A DNA stretch of 64,000 bases from Mesostigma viride (GCA_009746045.1 RPFO01000380.1:1929899-1993898), one strand, 5' to 3'. Shown: positions 34,901 through 46,519, counted from the stretch's first letter. The notes: generated by a model from the letters alone, not told the origin. Program-made: numbers and translations.

Positions 34901-37900
34901 ATAGAAATCTGCAACCGGCGGAAATAGAGCAGGTTGCTTTGTGGCCAGTGGTTATGGTCACCCCATGTTTACCGTGACGTTAAATGGTCAGGTAGAGATG
35001 GCGGCTGTCATCGATACTGTCGCCTGTCAATGGAGGAGCATTGTGCATACTGTGATAGTTTGTTGGATTACTGGGGAAGTGTTTTGTCATGCCTCTTGAA
35101 CTCCATCTCGTCCCCTTGTTTCTGCATGCGAACGTTGATCAGCTAGCTAGTGTGACTAAAGGGAGTGTGTATTCCTGCCTCAGCTGATGTTCTCGCCTCG
35201 TATGCACCACCGTCGTTCTGTGGGTTGATTGGCCAAACCCCAAAACAGACAGTGGCAACGCTGCGTGGCCGAACCTGCTCGCTTGCGCACACGCAAGTCG
35301 ATATGGGCCCCCCGTGCACATGATGAATTTTGATGTGCTGTTTGCGGTGGACCCTGCCGTGCCTGCCTGCTAGGTGGCGCGAATGAGGCGTCTGATGAGC
35401 CGGACGACACACCGGTCCCACCTGACTTCCACCCTGGCAGGCGTTTGGCGTGCGAGGAAGTTGCGAGTGTCCGGTGGTTGCTGCAGCAGCATAAAAAAGG
35501 GGTCGGCGGAATAGTGAGCAAGCAGGTATGCTTTGATGACTCCGGCCTGGGACTCCACCCACTAAGTTTTGCTCTAATGCCTGAAAATAATGGCAGCATT
35601 ATTGCTATGTTGTCTTTATGCTCATGTTTTACCGTAGTGCATGATGCAGCAGGAGTTCCGTGCCCACGAATACTACTATCATATCAGCACTGAACACAAC
35701 TTCAAGCCCGCCACAAGCTGCTTGGAGCTCTCAGGAAGCAGCTCAAGAAAGATACTTTTTATACTATGTATATATATGCACCAAGAGCCTTTTGCCTGCC
35801 CAGACATTTGCCTTCACATGCCCTTTACATGCCCTTTACATGCCCTTGACATGCCCTTAACATGGCCTTAACATTTGCCTTCACATGCCCTTTACATGCC
35901 CTTTACATGCCCTTTCACTGATATCCATGTTCCCTAGGGACCGTCCTTCTGCCCCAAAGAAGGAAACGAAAGCCGTCAAAAGGCCTGGCATTTCCGAAGA
36001 CATACCCCATCTCTCCAACGCTCGGTTTCCGCTATGCTGTCGCTGCCTGTTGTGGGCATCCTTATCTCAGCATCCATCCACCCGAGAGCCCACACGACTG
36101 TATCTACCACAGGCACTGGCGTCGTGTGGCATGCAGCTGGTACGGAAAGCATTGACCACTGCTCGTGGTAATTTTCTTTAGGCTCCAAGATGTCTTGCTG
36201 TCAGCAGCTGTACATGCCTCGAGTACTGACCACATCCCATGGCCCTCCCTCGGCCCTGTCTGGCCAACCGTGCCCATCCATCCCCTCCCCATCGTCCAGG
36301 ACGCACACATCCTGGTATCATCGTTATTCGCGCTGCTGGCGCCTGCCACCAAAAGCGAGGCAAAAGGGCCCCACCTCATCGTTGCGCCACAGTCAACCGC
36401 AGGGCAGTGGGCGGAGCGACTCGCGGCCGTGGACCCTGGCTCGCTGCGGGTGGTGCGGGTATCCTGTGGCAGCAAGGCAATGGGTGCTCACCTCCAGGCT
36501 TTGCTGGGCTCGGAGGGAGATGCCTCACAGCCAGCGGTTCCGGGCCTTGATCGGGTGCCTGAGTCAGATGGCAGCAACTCAGCATCGAGTGCAGCGTTGA
36601 GGGCAGGGGACCTGGCGGCGTCTGGAGCGGGCGATGCGAGCGTCTTGTGCCTCGTCGCCACTTGGGAGCACGTCCTGGCAGACGGAGCGCGGTTCCTTGG
36701 CGTGCAAAGTTTCGGGTACGCGTCGCGTTCTTTGTCAAGCATTGATGGTTGCCAGCGGCACGGTTCTCATGAGTGTCCTTGCCTCCTTGGTGTGTTCTTC
36801 CCCAGGTAGGCGACGTTGTGGGTCCCGGGCCATCGCTGATGAAGGCATGGCCCTGGCATCCGTGGCAACGCCAGTCGCTCTCCCTATGGAGTCCGAAATA
36901 GCGTAACGTATCTGCTTTGTGCCTGGTGGGCGGCATGAGATTGGTGTCTTCCAATCAACAGGCGGGGCATTGCTACACCGGGCCTCTCAGGAAGAGGGTG
37001 GTGTTTTAGGTTGTATGCCCTTGTACACCATCCAACATGCGGTGATCTGCGCATATTGCCACGTTAAAACCCCATTTGAGCCCATGGCAGCGCCAGGAAA
37101 GCATAAGAGCACAAACATGACTACGGCATAGCGGGAATCGACACCTCAGCTTCTCCGTATTGCCTATCGTGCTTAGTATCCCTCTTATCCTTTACTCTTA
37201 CCCTTGAATCTCATCCATACTCTCATCCTTGACTCTCATCCTATACTCTCATCCTTAACTCTCATCCATAACTCTCATCCATTACTCTCGTCGTTGACTC
37301 TCATCCTTAACTCTCATCCATATTTCTTATCCATTACTCTCACCCTCAACTCTCACCCTTCACTCTCATCCTTAACTCTCATCCGTAACCCTCATCCGTA
37401 CCTCTCCATAACTCTCCTCCTTAGCTCTCCTCCTTCGTTCTCCTTAACACTCCTCCTTAACCCCCATATTTCTTATCCATTACTCTCACCATTAACTCTC
37501 ACCCTTCACTCTCATCCTTAACTCTCATCGTTAACCCTCATCCTTACCTCTCCATAAATCTCCTCCTTAGCTCTCCTCCTTCGTTCTCCTTAACGCTCCT
37601 CCTTAACTCTCCTCCTTAACTCTCTTCCTTAACTCTCCTCCCTGCCACCCGACCTGTTCTTGGTGTCCCCTCGGCCGCCCCCCACCCCACTCCATGTGTT
37701 TGACAGGTGCCTGGTGGCGGAAGAAAGCATCCAAGAACCGCTGCATGAGTCGCCTGGGCGTCAGGCAGCATTAGCCTTGATACGGGCACACTGCCGGCTG
37801 CTGGTGACTCACCCTACCAGCCCCCTACCAGGCAACAGCGACAGCAGCCCCAGCAAGCTTCAGGCCCTGCTCCGCTTTCTCTTCCCAGAGGTACATCCCT

Positions 37901-38634
37901 GTGTGTCTGCGGCCACCCACTTGGAAGAGGCGGAACGCGAAAAGGAAGGCAATTCGACTCTTATTTCGGACAGACAGCTGGAAGCAATTAGCGCGCCCGT
38001 TGGCAGGGCTGCAGCCCACAGCTTGCTCTCAATGGTCACACTACCACACGCCATTAAACAGGGACCCATAGCAGCCACAGTGGTCGACCACGACGACCAA
38101 CCCATGCTGTCATCTGGCACGAGGGAGGAGGTGGGCACAGAACCGCCCTCAAGGTTGGAGGCACCCCTACTAGTTGACATTAAGGAGAAGTTGGTTGGCA
38201 GCACTGCCGGGGCGTCGCCTAGGCTGGCGGCAGGATCAGCAGAGGAATGCAGGGCGCCCTTACCACCTGCCAAGAAGCTCAAGGTCGGGGATGGCCCGGG
38301 TGTGCCGTCGCTAGCACATGCACTTTCCGTGCAACACGGGGCGGGGAATGGCGGTTATCGGCAGCTTGTCGGGGCTCACAAGGTGGAGCATAAGACGGAG
38401 CATAAGATAGAACATTCGCGGGAGACGTGTTACCAGGACGAGAATGTGAGGCCGAGTGGCCACGCGTACGGGGGGGCTGGGGCTCTGGTGGAGCTCCAGG
38501 GCCCTTCCAGGTCGTGTGCAGGGAGTTTGTCGGTGACGGAGATATCTCCGCCGTCATCCATGGTGCAGTCGGCTTGCACCAGCGCGATGCACAATGTGCT
38601 CATGCATGGGTCACTTAGTGGGACCTTGGCATGA
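28975..38634 (+). CDS. H15-PHD-ePHD protein with degenerate SNF2-like lobe, eight exons
   Basis: Exons: 28975-30249, 30648-30917, 31678-31779, 32890-34053, 34356-34446, 35374-35525, 36300-36715, 37707-38634. They total 4398 nt (1465 residues); all junctions are GT-AG and phases close. Domains: coiled coil about 10-53; H15-like winged helix about 117-187 (VPKYEKLIIGALSALAGG, LPDNFRDLVGRSLKHLV); PHD about 377-424 (CGVCGLGDGC, FCDGEGCDVAVHQQCYA, WFCDAC); extended PHD about 435-549 (CSLC, WVHVACSLWVPEV, CCGCHREGYEGVIQC, SYHVLCA, FCQEH). A Pro/Ala-rich linker leads to a SNF2-like lobe (ACEEVASVRWLLQQHKKGVG, GPHLIVAPQSTAGQW, KLQALLRFLFPEV). Motif I lacks GKT, DEAH reads AEES, and the TGTPLQ position reads THPTSPLPG. 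A nuclear histone-tail reader without ATPase activity is inferred. The start is the first in-frame ATG before the coiled coil. Confidence 0.75.
30890..31100 (+). repeat. 89-bp tandem duplication across the exon 2 donor
   Basis: The block containing GTGCTGCCTCGGCAAG|GTGAGG recurs 89 bp later with one change (CCGCGGCAAG) and then partially with a changed donor (CAGCATGGTGAGA). The splice donor of exon 2 is thus present three times. Confidence 0.9.
31811..32735 (+). repeat. ~115-copy octanucleotide minisatellite in intron 3
   Basis: Consecutive 8-bp units run in homogeneous blocks: GGGCTGGT, GGGCTGCT, GGGCGGCT (the longest block), GGGCGGGT, GGGCGGCT again, GGGCGGGT, GGGCCGGT and GGGCTGGT. The array lies inside the intron between exons 3 and 4. 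It has no stop codon in most frames because 8-bp units rotate through the reading frames. Confidence 0.95.
34475..34680 (+). repeat. G-rich low-complexity tract in intron 5
   Basis: Almost uninterrupted G runs broken by single C residues start about 30 nt after the exon 5 donor, followed by GGGGCGGA repeats and GGTGGAGGAGTGGAG. Confidence 0.9.
35815..35925 (+). repeat. ACATGCCCTTT 11-bp tandem repeat in intron 6
   Basis: About nine units of ACATGCCCTTT, with CCTTGAC and CCTTAAC variants, are interrupted once by ATTTGCCTTC. Confidence 0.85.
37190..37650 (+). repeat. CTCTCATCCTTAA-type tandem repeat in intron 7
   Basis: Degenerate 10-13-bp units CTCTCATCCTTAA, CTCTCCTCCTTAG and CTTATCCATTA run up to about 55 nt before the exon 8 acceptor. 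There is also a longer-period duplication of about 165-175 bp inside the array. Confidence 0.85.
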
Positions 38635-40588
38635 TGCAGGCTCGGTAGTTGTTGAGAACATCCACGGCCGGTTCGTCCCTGTATGAAAAGAGGACAACTA
38701 GTGCAGACTGTATATTTACCTCTGCATCTCTTTCTGAGCAGGCCAAGCACATCTGGCCCGGCCAGTTGTATTGTGTGTTAGAGTGCTCAGCTCCTGGGTT
38801 GTGCACAGACCGGGGCATGGTGTACAGGTCAGCTATTACAAGAACAGGTATATTGTACATTGAATGTATGTATGAATTCATGCATTCATGCATTCATGCT
38901 TGTGTGAAAATTAAGTGTTCGTATGGATCAGCCAGTAACGTACGTGGGCCGTGACCCCTGCAGGGCACGAGATCGACGACTAACCAGTATATGTCTCACA
39001 TACGTATCTATGTACTACTAGTATATCAATTGCTGTGTGCATGTACATGCAACTAATTATTTGTGCACCATGCACACGCATATCATAGTTGTAGCCCTAG
39101 GGCCGCGGGCACCATAGCTAGATAGATATAGAGTAGGATTCTTTTTTAGATAGATTCGAACGGTAGGATTGTGTGTACCCGTCCATCCATCCATCGGGGT
39201 TAATGTTCCGTGACTCCTCAAGGGGAGCTCGTGCGAGTTTCATTAATTAATTAATAGTTGTATAATTTTTTTTAAAAAACTATAACATGACTCCGTTGGG
39301 AGATCACGCATTCAATTGCTGGTGGGTGGGGGTGAATGGAGCCGCAAAAAACTAGCTAACTAAGCTAACTCCAATCTAATCTATATCAGAATCCTAGCTA
39401 CTCAGTAAAGCCCCGCATTGGCCTGGGCCAGGCTCCGCTCGCTCAACACCTACTGGTACTGGAAGTACCTAGCTAGGCGAGGATCGACCGCAAGCGGGTG
39501 CTCTTTGCAAGGTCTTGGTCCTCACGGTGCTCACATACGGCGCCGAGGTGCATGCATGGACGGTCACGGATTAGACCTGGTCACCCGGCTAAGTAAGTAA
39601 GTACTTGCGTGTCATGCGCAAAGGCATGCCACGGAGTACTATGCTAATCTCATAAGAAAAATAATTACACAAAAGTTTAAACAAATATGCATCATCGGAC
39701 CCCAACCGTTAAGCACTAGATGGGGATGTAATCCTCATCCGAGCTGTCCTCTACTGTAATGGCAGACGAGGCGGTAGTATAGCGGCTATCCTCAGGACCA
39801 ATAACCTCCACCTGCGGACTTCTACCCTGGCTAGCAACGGGCCGCGGGGCCCGTGGGGAGAAAACAGGAGCATACCCCTCGGGAAGGTGCTCCCTTCACC
39901 CGGCTGAACGGCACGGTAACTAGCTATATAGGATGCTCCGACAGGCGACAGGTCCTGAATTAATGTAGGATTAATTGAACCACGCAGATGTGCACTCGAG
40001 TCTTTGTATAAGGGTATATGCTTCGCATTTCCGATGAGATTAGGCATGCAGCATAGAATAGTGCTCATTTGTAGGGCATTTTTTTGTTGATAGATTCGGC
40101 AGATAGCTTACACCGGTAGGAGTGCGTGTGTACACCCATACATCCATCCATTAATTAATCAATGAGGAACATAACTCCGTTGGGAGTATATGTAGCACAT
40201 AGCCCAGAGAAGGGGCATTAATTAATTATTTAATTAATAGACACGTGACTGCGTCACGTGAGCATAAGTCCTCAGTGGGAGGGGAACATGGGATGGAATG
40301 TCCAGATTAATTAATTAATTAATGAATTAGGAGCATAACAAGGATGGAATGGATGGTGTAAGCTGTCTAGGTCCTAGTTACAGGGGTGTGGGCACGTACC
40401 GCGGCCCGAATCGCTATGAATGCCATACTTGGTCACACGCGGAGCCCCCACAGGCTTGGGGGTGGTCTCCTTCATCCCTACTTGCCATCTGTCCTTGCGC
40501 ACCATCTGCTAGCTCCATATTACAGACAAACCATGCAGGAGGCTGCCCGGGTGTGAGCCCGTCACGTCTAGTGTAGTGCACATTCTGA
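38635..40588. other. intergenic with LINE 3' ends
   Basis: No intact gene. A plus-strand LINE 3' end lies at about 39150-39260 (GGGGTTAATGTTCCGTGACTC then an ATTA tail). A short plus-strand ORF2-like fragment lies at 39440-39590. A minus-strand second-type tail lies at about 40140-40220. The rest is AT-rich and featureless to me. Confidence 0.5.
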
Positions 40589-41050
40589 TCAGACACTCCG
40601 CAAAGGTGAAAACCATTTGCGTTCAGTGCCGGGCCGCGTAGTGCACATGTCCATGCCGAGTCTAGATATCACGAAAAGTCCACCGGGGTGCCGGCCCTGC
40701 TGCGCGCAGCCGGGGGCACGACAGGTGAGGACATATCGCCCAGGCTGGGCGGGCTTGGTGCCAGTAGCTAGTCTATCTGATATGTATCTACCTGATCTGT
40801 ACGTGCGGGCCAGGTGCCCGGCTAGGCCCAGGCGCCTGTGCCTAATAATGTGGGAAACATAGGGCAAATCAGCGTACAAATCCTCATTACTAATGTGCAA
40901 ACCAAAGGGGCCTTGCACAGCATCTTGGTGACGTTGCCGTCGAGTCGTTGCTCCAGCTAGCTGCGTCAGTGTCCAGGTCTCGGCGCCGTAGGTCAGGATC
41001 ATCAGAATGACAACCTTGAAGAGGTCACGCTTAGAGAAGGGGCCTATGAG
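40589..41050 (-). pseudogene. 5'-truncated LINE ORF2 C-terminus
   Basis: The minus-strand frame KRDLFKVVILMILTYGAETW followed by RRLGLAGHLARTYRSGR is the region after the reverse transcriptase domain of a LINE ORF2. It parallels KQDLFKVLVLPVLTYGAETW at 42450. It is fused at its 5' side to the 3' UTR of an ORF1-only copy near 41040. Confidence 0.7.
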
Positions 41051-42720
41051 CCTATAATACATTCTAAGCTACTTCCTGCAAGGGTGGCCCGAATGTAAAC
41101 AACACTTTCTCTAGGTGCACCAGGGCACAATTGCATCCCCATGATCTATCAAGCTATGCCCAGCTAAGGGGGAGCCTGTCATGGGGGGGAAGATCATCAT
41201 AGCTATACAAAAGCTAGAGCGTGGCATCTCAGCAGAGAGCAGCGCTCTCTGCATGGGTCCCCTTTCTCCTTCATGCCAGAGGCATGCCACAGCGGCAATC
41301 GGACACGCCAGAGACGATCCGGCAAGTGCTGTGGGTGCAATAAGACCCATTTGAGCATATCATCAGTAACAAGTAGCGTGGGCAAGTAAACTGATCATAG
41401 CCAGGACGTAGCATGGCTGTACAAGGGCTAAGCTGAGGCTATGGCTGGTTATGTACGTGTGTTAGCGGTGCACGTGACTAGGTATGGTGGCACAGCTCCA
41501 CAAACATTCTACTAGGCATGGCTGCATACCATGGCGGCAGTGACTACCAATGGATACAAGCTAGGGCTGTTCAAGCTATTCCATCCCGCAGGGGGCGTCC
41601 ACATCTTATGGTTAATCATCAGGTCCCCGCCCCTCCAGTACACCTTGGGCTTCTGCATGGGGGTCCTGCTTGTGGCGGAGGTATATTCCGGCCACAGGTC
41701 GCCTCGCTGCTGCTGCTGAGCGGGGGTCAGGTCGTTGTCCAGCGTCCAGGTGAGGTCGTGTAACCTCTTGCGACGAGAAATTAATTAATTAATTAATTAG
41801 ACTCGTGCTCCCGTTGGGGAGTCACGGAGCATTAACCCCGATGGATGGATGGATGGGTGCAAACATTCCTACCGGTCTAATCTATCTACATTGGCTACAT
41901 ACTACATCTACCTAACAGCATTCTAACTACAACATCTATCTAGGCAGCCGCACGCTGCCCGAGGGGGAGCTATCTGGCGTGCCTCCCGCGGGACTGCACA
42001 CGCGGGCGCTTCCCCACTGGGGGGGGCTCATTGTCCTCTATGACCTGGGCCCACTTGGCCTTGTCCATCATCTTCTTCCAAATCACGGAGAGGCCGAGGC
42101 CCCCCATGTCCTCTACTAGCTGTTCCTTGAAGGTGCGGGCCTTGCGGCGTCTAACATCACTAGCTAGGCCCAGCCCACGTCAGGAGGTGCCGGGCAGGCT
42201 GGGCTGGTCGCAGTCCTGCGGGGGGGCCACGTGAGGTGTCTACCTGGTTGGTGCGAGCTAGGTGCCCTACAAGCTGCAGGCGGCGTTGCTTAATGGTGCT
42301 GGTGATATAGGGCATGCCCTGGTACAGGTCCTCATTGCGGACATGAGCAGCATATCCTACTCTGAAAATGGAACGCAGCATGCTGGTGACCGCGCCGTCC
42401 AGCTTGCGGGCCAGGTCGGCGGTGAGGGTCCACGTCTCGGCGCCATACGTGAGAACAGGAAGGACGAGGACCTTGAACAGGTCCTGTTTCTCGATCTTGC
42501 CCAGGGGCTTGCGCCACAGGGCCCGGTACTGACGTAAAGCGTGCCAGGCGAGGGAGATGCGATGGTCCACATCAACCTCGCAGCTGGGGAGCAGGCGACG
42601 AGAAAGGAACCGCCGCTTGTCCTCAGGGGAGGGGAATTAAGGTGAGCAGGACTGGTTGGGGAGCCGCCTTGTCCTGCATGTGAGTGGGTAAGGCGGTGGC
42701 ACCCGCGCAGATGCGCACCC
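41040..42720 (-). mobile_element. ORF1-only LINE copy split by another LINE
   Basis: The minus-strand ORF1 C-terminal fragment is in two parts. 42606-42720 corresponds to GCHRLPHSRDKAA through RRFLSRR. 41570-41780 corresponds to SRRKRLHDLTWTLDDD and onward. A 3' UTR follows down to about 41040. The two halves are separated by the LINE at 41781-42594, whose 11-bp duplication GCGACGAGAAA marks the insertion. Stops and frameshifts are present. Confidence 0.7.
41781..42594 (-). mobile_element. 5'-truncated ORF2-bearing LINE with 11-bp target duplication
   Basis: The minus strand encodes an ORF2 C-terminus: RISLAWHALRQYRALWRKPL, LVLPVLTYGAETWTLTADLA, MLRSIFRVGYAAHVRNEDLY, QRRLQLVGHLARTNQVDTS. A segment homologous to WKKMMDKAKWAQVIEDNEPP and a 3' UTR follow, ending in the GTGCTCC...GGGAGCAC hairpin and an (AATT)n tail at 41781-41800. 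GCGACGAGAAA lies at both ends (41770-41780 and 42595-42605). The reverse transcriptase domain itself was lost by 5' truncation. Confidence 0.8.
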
Positions 42721-43069
42721 GCATGATGCGCAAGTACTTACTAACTTATCTATTTCTTATTTTATTTTTCCATTTTCTATCTATACTTCTTAGTACTTTT
42801 TCCTTTGTGTGTGTGTGTGTGTGTGTTCTCTTTTTCCTTCTTAGTTTTGTTCTTCTCTAAACATTTTTGTTTGTTACCATCTGTCTCCCTCCATGCAGGT
42901 CTTCGATCCTACAGATCTAGCCACGCGGCTCCCGCAGTCTTCGCGTCTTCCTCTCAGACAACTACCCTAGTCCTTCCACGATGTTGGATCGCCATGCTTC
43001 CATTAATAGCTGCCTCACTTCATATGTCCCGTAATTTATAATTATCAATGAATATATGTGACATGCATT

Positions 43070-43265
43070 AATTAATTGATTAATTAAACTCGTGCTCCCG
43101 TAGGGAGAGTCATGGAGCATTAACCCCGATCGATGGATGGATGGGTGTATTCTATCTAGAGTGAGCTAGGGGTCTGGCCTAGCATGCTTCCCGCGCTTGC
43201 AAACACGCGGCTTCCCCACTGGTGGGGTTTCATTGTCATCTACGTTGGCTTTGTCCATCATCTGT
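43070..43265 (-). mobile_element. short LINE 3' end
   Basis: Minus-strand remnant with the end of ORF2 (MMDKA...) and a 3' UTR ending at the hairpin CTCCCGTAGGGAG-like sequence and an AATT tail near 43075-43095. Confidence 0.6.
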
Positions 43266-43369
43266 GACATGCATATATAGGGGTTGTCTCCTTGATATTC
43301 TGATTTGATATGGCCAGCCAATCGATCGATCTGGGCCTGATCGATCTATGTGGTCTATTGACACGGAAC

Positions 43370-43415
43370 ACACACACACGTACACACACGTACACACATG
43401 TACACACACGTACAC
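43370..43415. repeat. (ACACACGT)n microsatellite
   Basis: Four to five units of ACACACACGTAC-type sequence. Confidence 0.8.
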
Positions 43416-44174
43416 TTGAGGACGGTCAGGTAGAGCACAACCACATTCGATAGTAGTCCTGCAGAGAATTGGTGTCTGATGATGCAGCAAGTGCCACATG
43501 TACATCTGGCTAGCTTTTTTTCAAGGTTGTCAGAGCCACGAGAACAAGAACATGCACATAAGACTTTTCAAGGATATATAAACAATGTTTTGGGATCACA
43601 TACGCTGTACTTCGTTTATTGGATACTTAAAGTTCATATTATCTATATAATAACGTATAGCATCAATAATGAGCTGCTGACCAGCAATCTCGCACTAATG
43701 ATCACGCACTCAGCGACAACATTCACACACAAGCTAGATATCCCTGGTGTGCATTCACAAGTTTGAAGGCCGAAGGAGCTCGACAAGCCGGATGAGCATA
43801 GCTTGCCATGCTGTCCATGATCTCGACAACCATGCTAAATCTACCGGGAAGACATTATGTTGACCACAGGTACGGATCTCCCGATTTCTGGCATGCGCTG
43901 GTTGTCTCCTTGATAAGTCTAGGTGTCTCATTGATCTAGTGTGGTTGTCTCATTGATCGTCGCCTTGCATGGTCAAGTATCCAAGGCCTACAGCCATAGC
44001 TCCATCACCTCTGGTGCAATCAGCCGCGGCGCAACCATTCAACAACAACCTGTCACGCACGATCAGCAGCCGCAGTGTGACCTTCACAGGAGCTATCAAC
44101 AGCCACAGGCGGCAGCGAATACCTGCCTCCTTGGTACAATATCGAAAATCATAGTCAGTCATGTTACTGTCTCA

Positions 44175-44468
44175 TTGATATACTACTGTAGCACTGATAT
44201 AGTAGTAGTACTGAAGTACTGATATAGTAGTATTGCTGTAGTACTGATATAGTAGTAGTACTGTAGTACTGATATAGTAGTAGTACTGTAGTACTGATAT
44301 AGTAGTAGTACTGTAGTACTGATATAGTAGTAGTACTGAAGTACTGATATATTAGTATTACTGTAGTACTGGTATAGTAGTACTGTAGTAATGATATAGT
44401 AGTAGTACTGTGGTACTGATATAGTAGTAGTACTGAAGTACTGATATAGTAGTACCTGATATAGTAGA
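44175..44468 (+). repeat. ~25-bp GATATAGTAGTAGTACTGTAGTACT minisatellite family
   Basis: About twelve units built on TGATATAGTAGTAGTACT with GTAGTACT or GAAGTACT extensions. No gene is in this array. Confidence 0.9.
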
Positions 44469-45010
44469 GGCATTGGCTTCCTCACAACAACAGCCTGGAA
44501 CTTGCCACATCAGGCGCCACTGCTACGTGCCTTGGCTCCTCCAGCTGCAAGTTCGTGTTGGTATGGAGTTGTTCGTGGAAGAGAGGGAGGTGGCAGCGGG
44601 GTAGTCAACCCGGGGGGTGCGCTCATCATGCGACGTCCCCACACCCTGGCAGAGAGCACGGCGATTACGCCTCCATGACTGCCGGCCGCCGGGCATGTAC
44701 CCCATCCTGGTTGGTGCAGGGCTCTGATGAACCGTGACCCATGCGCCACGCGTGACTCTTGTGCAGAGTACTGGCAGCGGCAAGTGATGGAGAAAACTTA
44801 GTGCCATCTCAGCCCATCTTGGCCCCGGAAGCGCGATGCTGATGTGACGATTTTTTGGTGCATCCAAGACTCTTTTGTGCAAGGGGCCATCACTGGCAGT
44901 CCGAGGGCGTGATTCAAGGCTTCGTGAGAGCGACCCCTCACTGTGTCTGGGAGGCCGGTGACAAAAATAGCCGTAAGTTGGAGGAAATAGATGATGGCGA
45001 TGAATAAGGA

Positions 45011-45672
45011 TTAACTCGCCGGCTTGACAGTCTTTATCACGAGCCCGTGCCATTTGGGGATGTCATCTGCCAGCACGTCCTTCACCATCCGGTGCTGCTG
45101 AATGATGGTCTTGCCCTGGAACTTGCCCGATTCCACCACGATGTTGTACATGGTGCCGCAACCACCTGGGCCACAGCCGTGCGCAACGACAACAAGGAGA
45201 TGAACGGAGAGGGCCGAGTTTAGGTGCCAGAGATGATGAAATTAGTCTTGGGCCCAGTAAAGCGGGTTCGGAAACTTGCACAAGCAGAAAGCAGCTTCAG
45301 GGTAGGCGTGCGAGGAAGGAGACATGAGCGGCGATGCCTGCAAAAGAACAAGCATGCACGTTTGTCAGTTACATGCAAGGATCAGGGAGTACATGCGGCT
45401 TCAAAGCCCTGCTGCGGTTTATACACGGCTTCTTATGCAGCGCAGGTAGGCAAACCAAGAGGGAGACAGGTCGGCCAAGGGCACAGCGTACCTGACGTGT
45501 CCTGCACTTGTACTCGAGAAGCTTCCAATGCCTTCAGCAATTTTGCCTGGATTTCGCGTTCACTTGCCGTTACTGCCGAAAAGTACCTGTGCCATGCTTG
45601 AAAGATGGGATTTACGCTTCCCCGAGCTGCTTTGTTTACCAGACAACCAGCCCAGACCCTCAAACTTGCCAT
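45011..45672 (-). CDS. mitochondrial BolA-like protein (BOLA3 type), two exons
   Basis: Exons on the minus strand: 45672-45492 and 45165-45011 (336 nt, 111 residues). The GT-AG junction splits a Gly codon and restores DTSGGCGTMYNIVVESGKFQ. BolA proteins assist iron-sulfur cluster transfer with monothiol glutaredoxins and NFU1. Visible family features are SEREIQAKLLKALEASRVQV, the conserved GGCGxMY loop, the invariant-type His in QQHRMVKDVL, and IPKWHGLVIKT at the end. Residues 1-34, starting MASLRVWAGCLVNKAARGSV, are basic and lack acidic residues, fitting a mitochondrial presequence. The single GGCG Cys and the HxMV motif favour the BOLA3 subgroup, but subgroup assignment by eye is moderate. 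No partner genes are adjacent. Confidence 0.88.
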
Positions 45673-46072
45673 GATGTAAAATAAGGCGAAAATTCTGCCA
45701 AAAGCTTGCTGTCTAGAAAAAGAGGGGCGTCAGGGCAGGCCAAGCGGGATATATCCAAGATAAGAACCTTACGCAGTCGCCAAAGTCTAGCATGTATTTC
45801 GATGATGCCAGAGCATGCCGTGCAACAAAATACCAGAGTAACCCTGGAATAACGAAGAAATAATGGCAACAAAATTGCCACTGCCACTTCAAGAGGAAAT
45901 TACGTGACGCAACTTGGACGCAACCTGAAGTTTACGCGCGCGGAACCAGCGTTGATACGGTAGGTGACCGGAGCAAGTACAATCACTCACGTCTTAAGTT
46001 GGGTGTTGTGATTTGTGAACGCGTTTCTTCTGTGAATTCATTCAACAGCTTGGTATTCACGCATTATTATTT
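45673..46072. promoter_or_regulatory. upstream region of the BolA gene
   Basis: 400 bp between the BolA start codon and the first 3002-bp repeat unit. No coding frame or defined promoter motif was recognised. Confidence 0.35.
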
Positions 46073-46299
46073 ACAAGTAGACCCGGTAGGGGCCAAGCCC
46101 CTACTATTCGAGACTTTATTCAAGTCCCCTACCTAATTCATATAGACGCGTAACTGCGTCCCCTACTATACAATCCTCATTTTCCCTGTACGTTGATTGG
46201 GGGAGATGGGACAGGGGCCTTGGCTTGGGTGGTCGGGCTCCTATGCCTTGGCTACTTGGTTGCCGGTTGGGTTTGTGCAGTCTAGGGGCTAGTCTAGGG

Positions 46300-46356
46300 G
46301 TGCTCCGTGACTCCCCAACGGGAGCACGAGTTTAATTAACTAATTAATTAATAGGG
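46300..46356 (+). repeat. LINE tail hairpin and AATT tail
   Basis: GTGCTCCGTGACTCCCCAAC followed by GGGAGCACGAGTTTAATTAA, the same terminus as the LINEs at 11108, 41781 (inverted) and 55999. It is repeated at 49302-49358 by the tandem duplication. Confidence 0.75.
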
Positions 46357-46519
46357 CAACTTTGGCAGCTGAACAACCCGTGAATGATGCGAGTCACCAA
46401 GACAGCCACGGCCATGGGCACATGGTTTATCAAGGAGACAACATGTGCATGATCAGAACAGGTATTTCATTTATACAACAATTACTTAATCAGAGCACAG
46501 CCAAGGCCGAGTGTTTGCT

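Noticed and set aside
35526-35640. Read-through of exon 6 giving DDSGLGLHPL, reminiscent of DEMGLGKT
   Set aside because: The residues after GLG do not fit a P-loop, the frame gives no helicase helix, and the GTATGC donor with the exon at 36300 aligns better with SNF2 spacing. I kept the spliced model but flag the resemblance.
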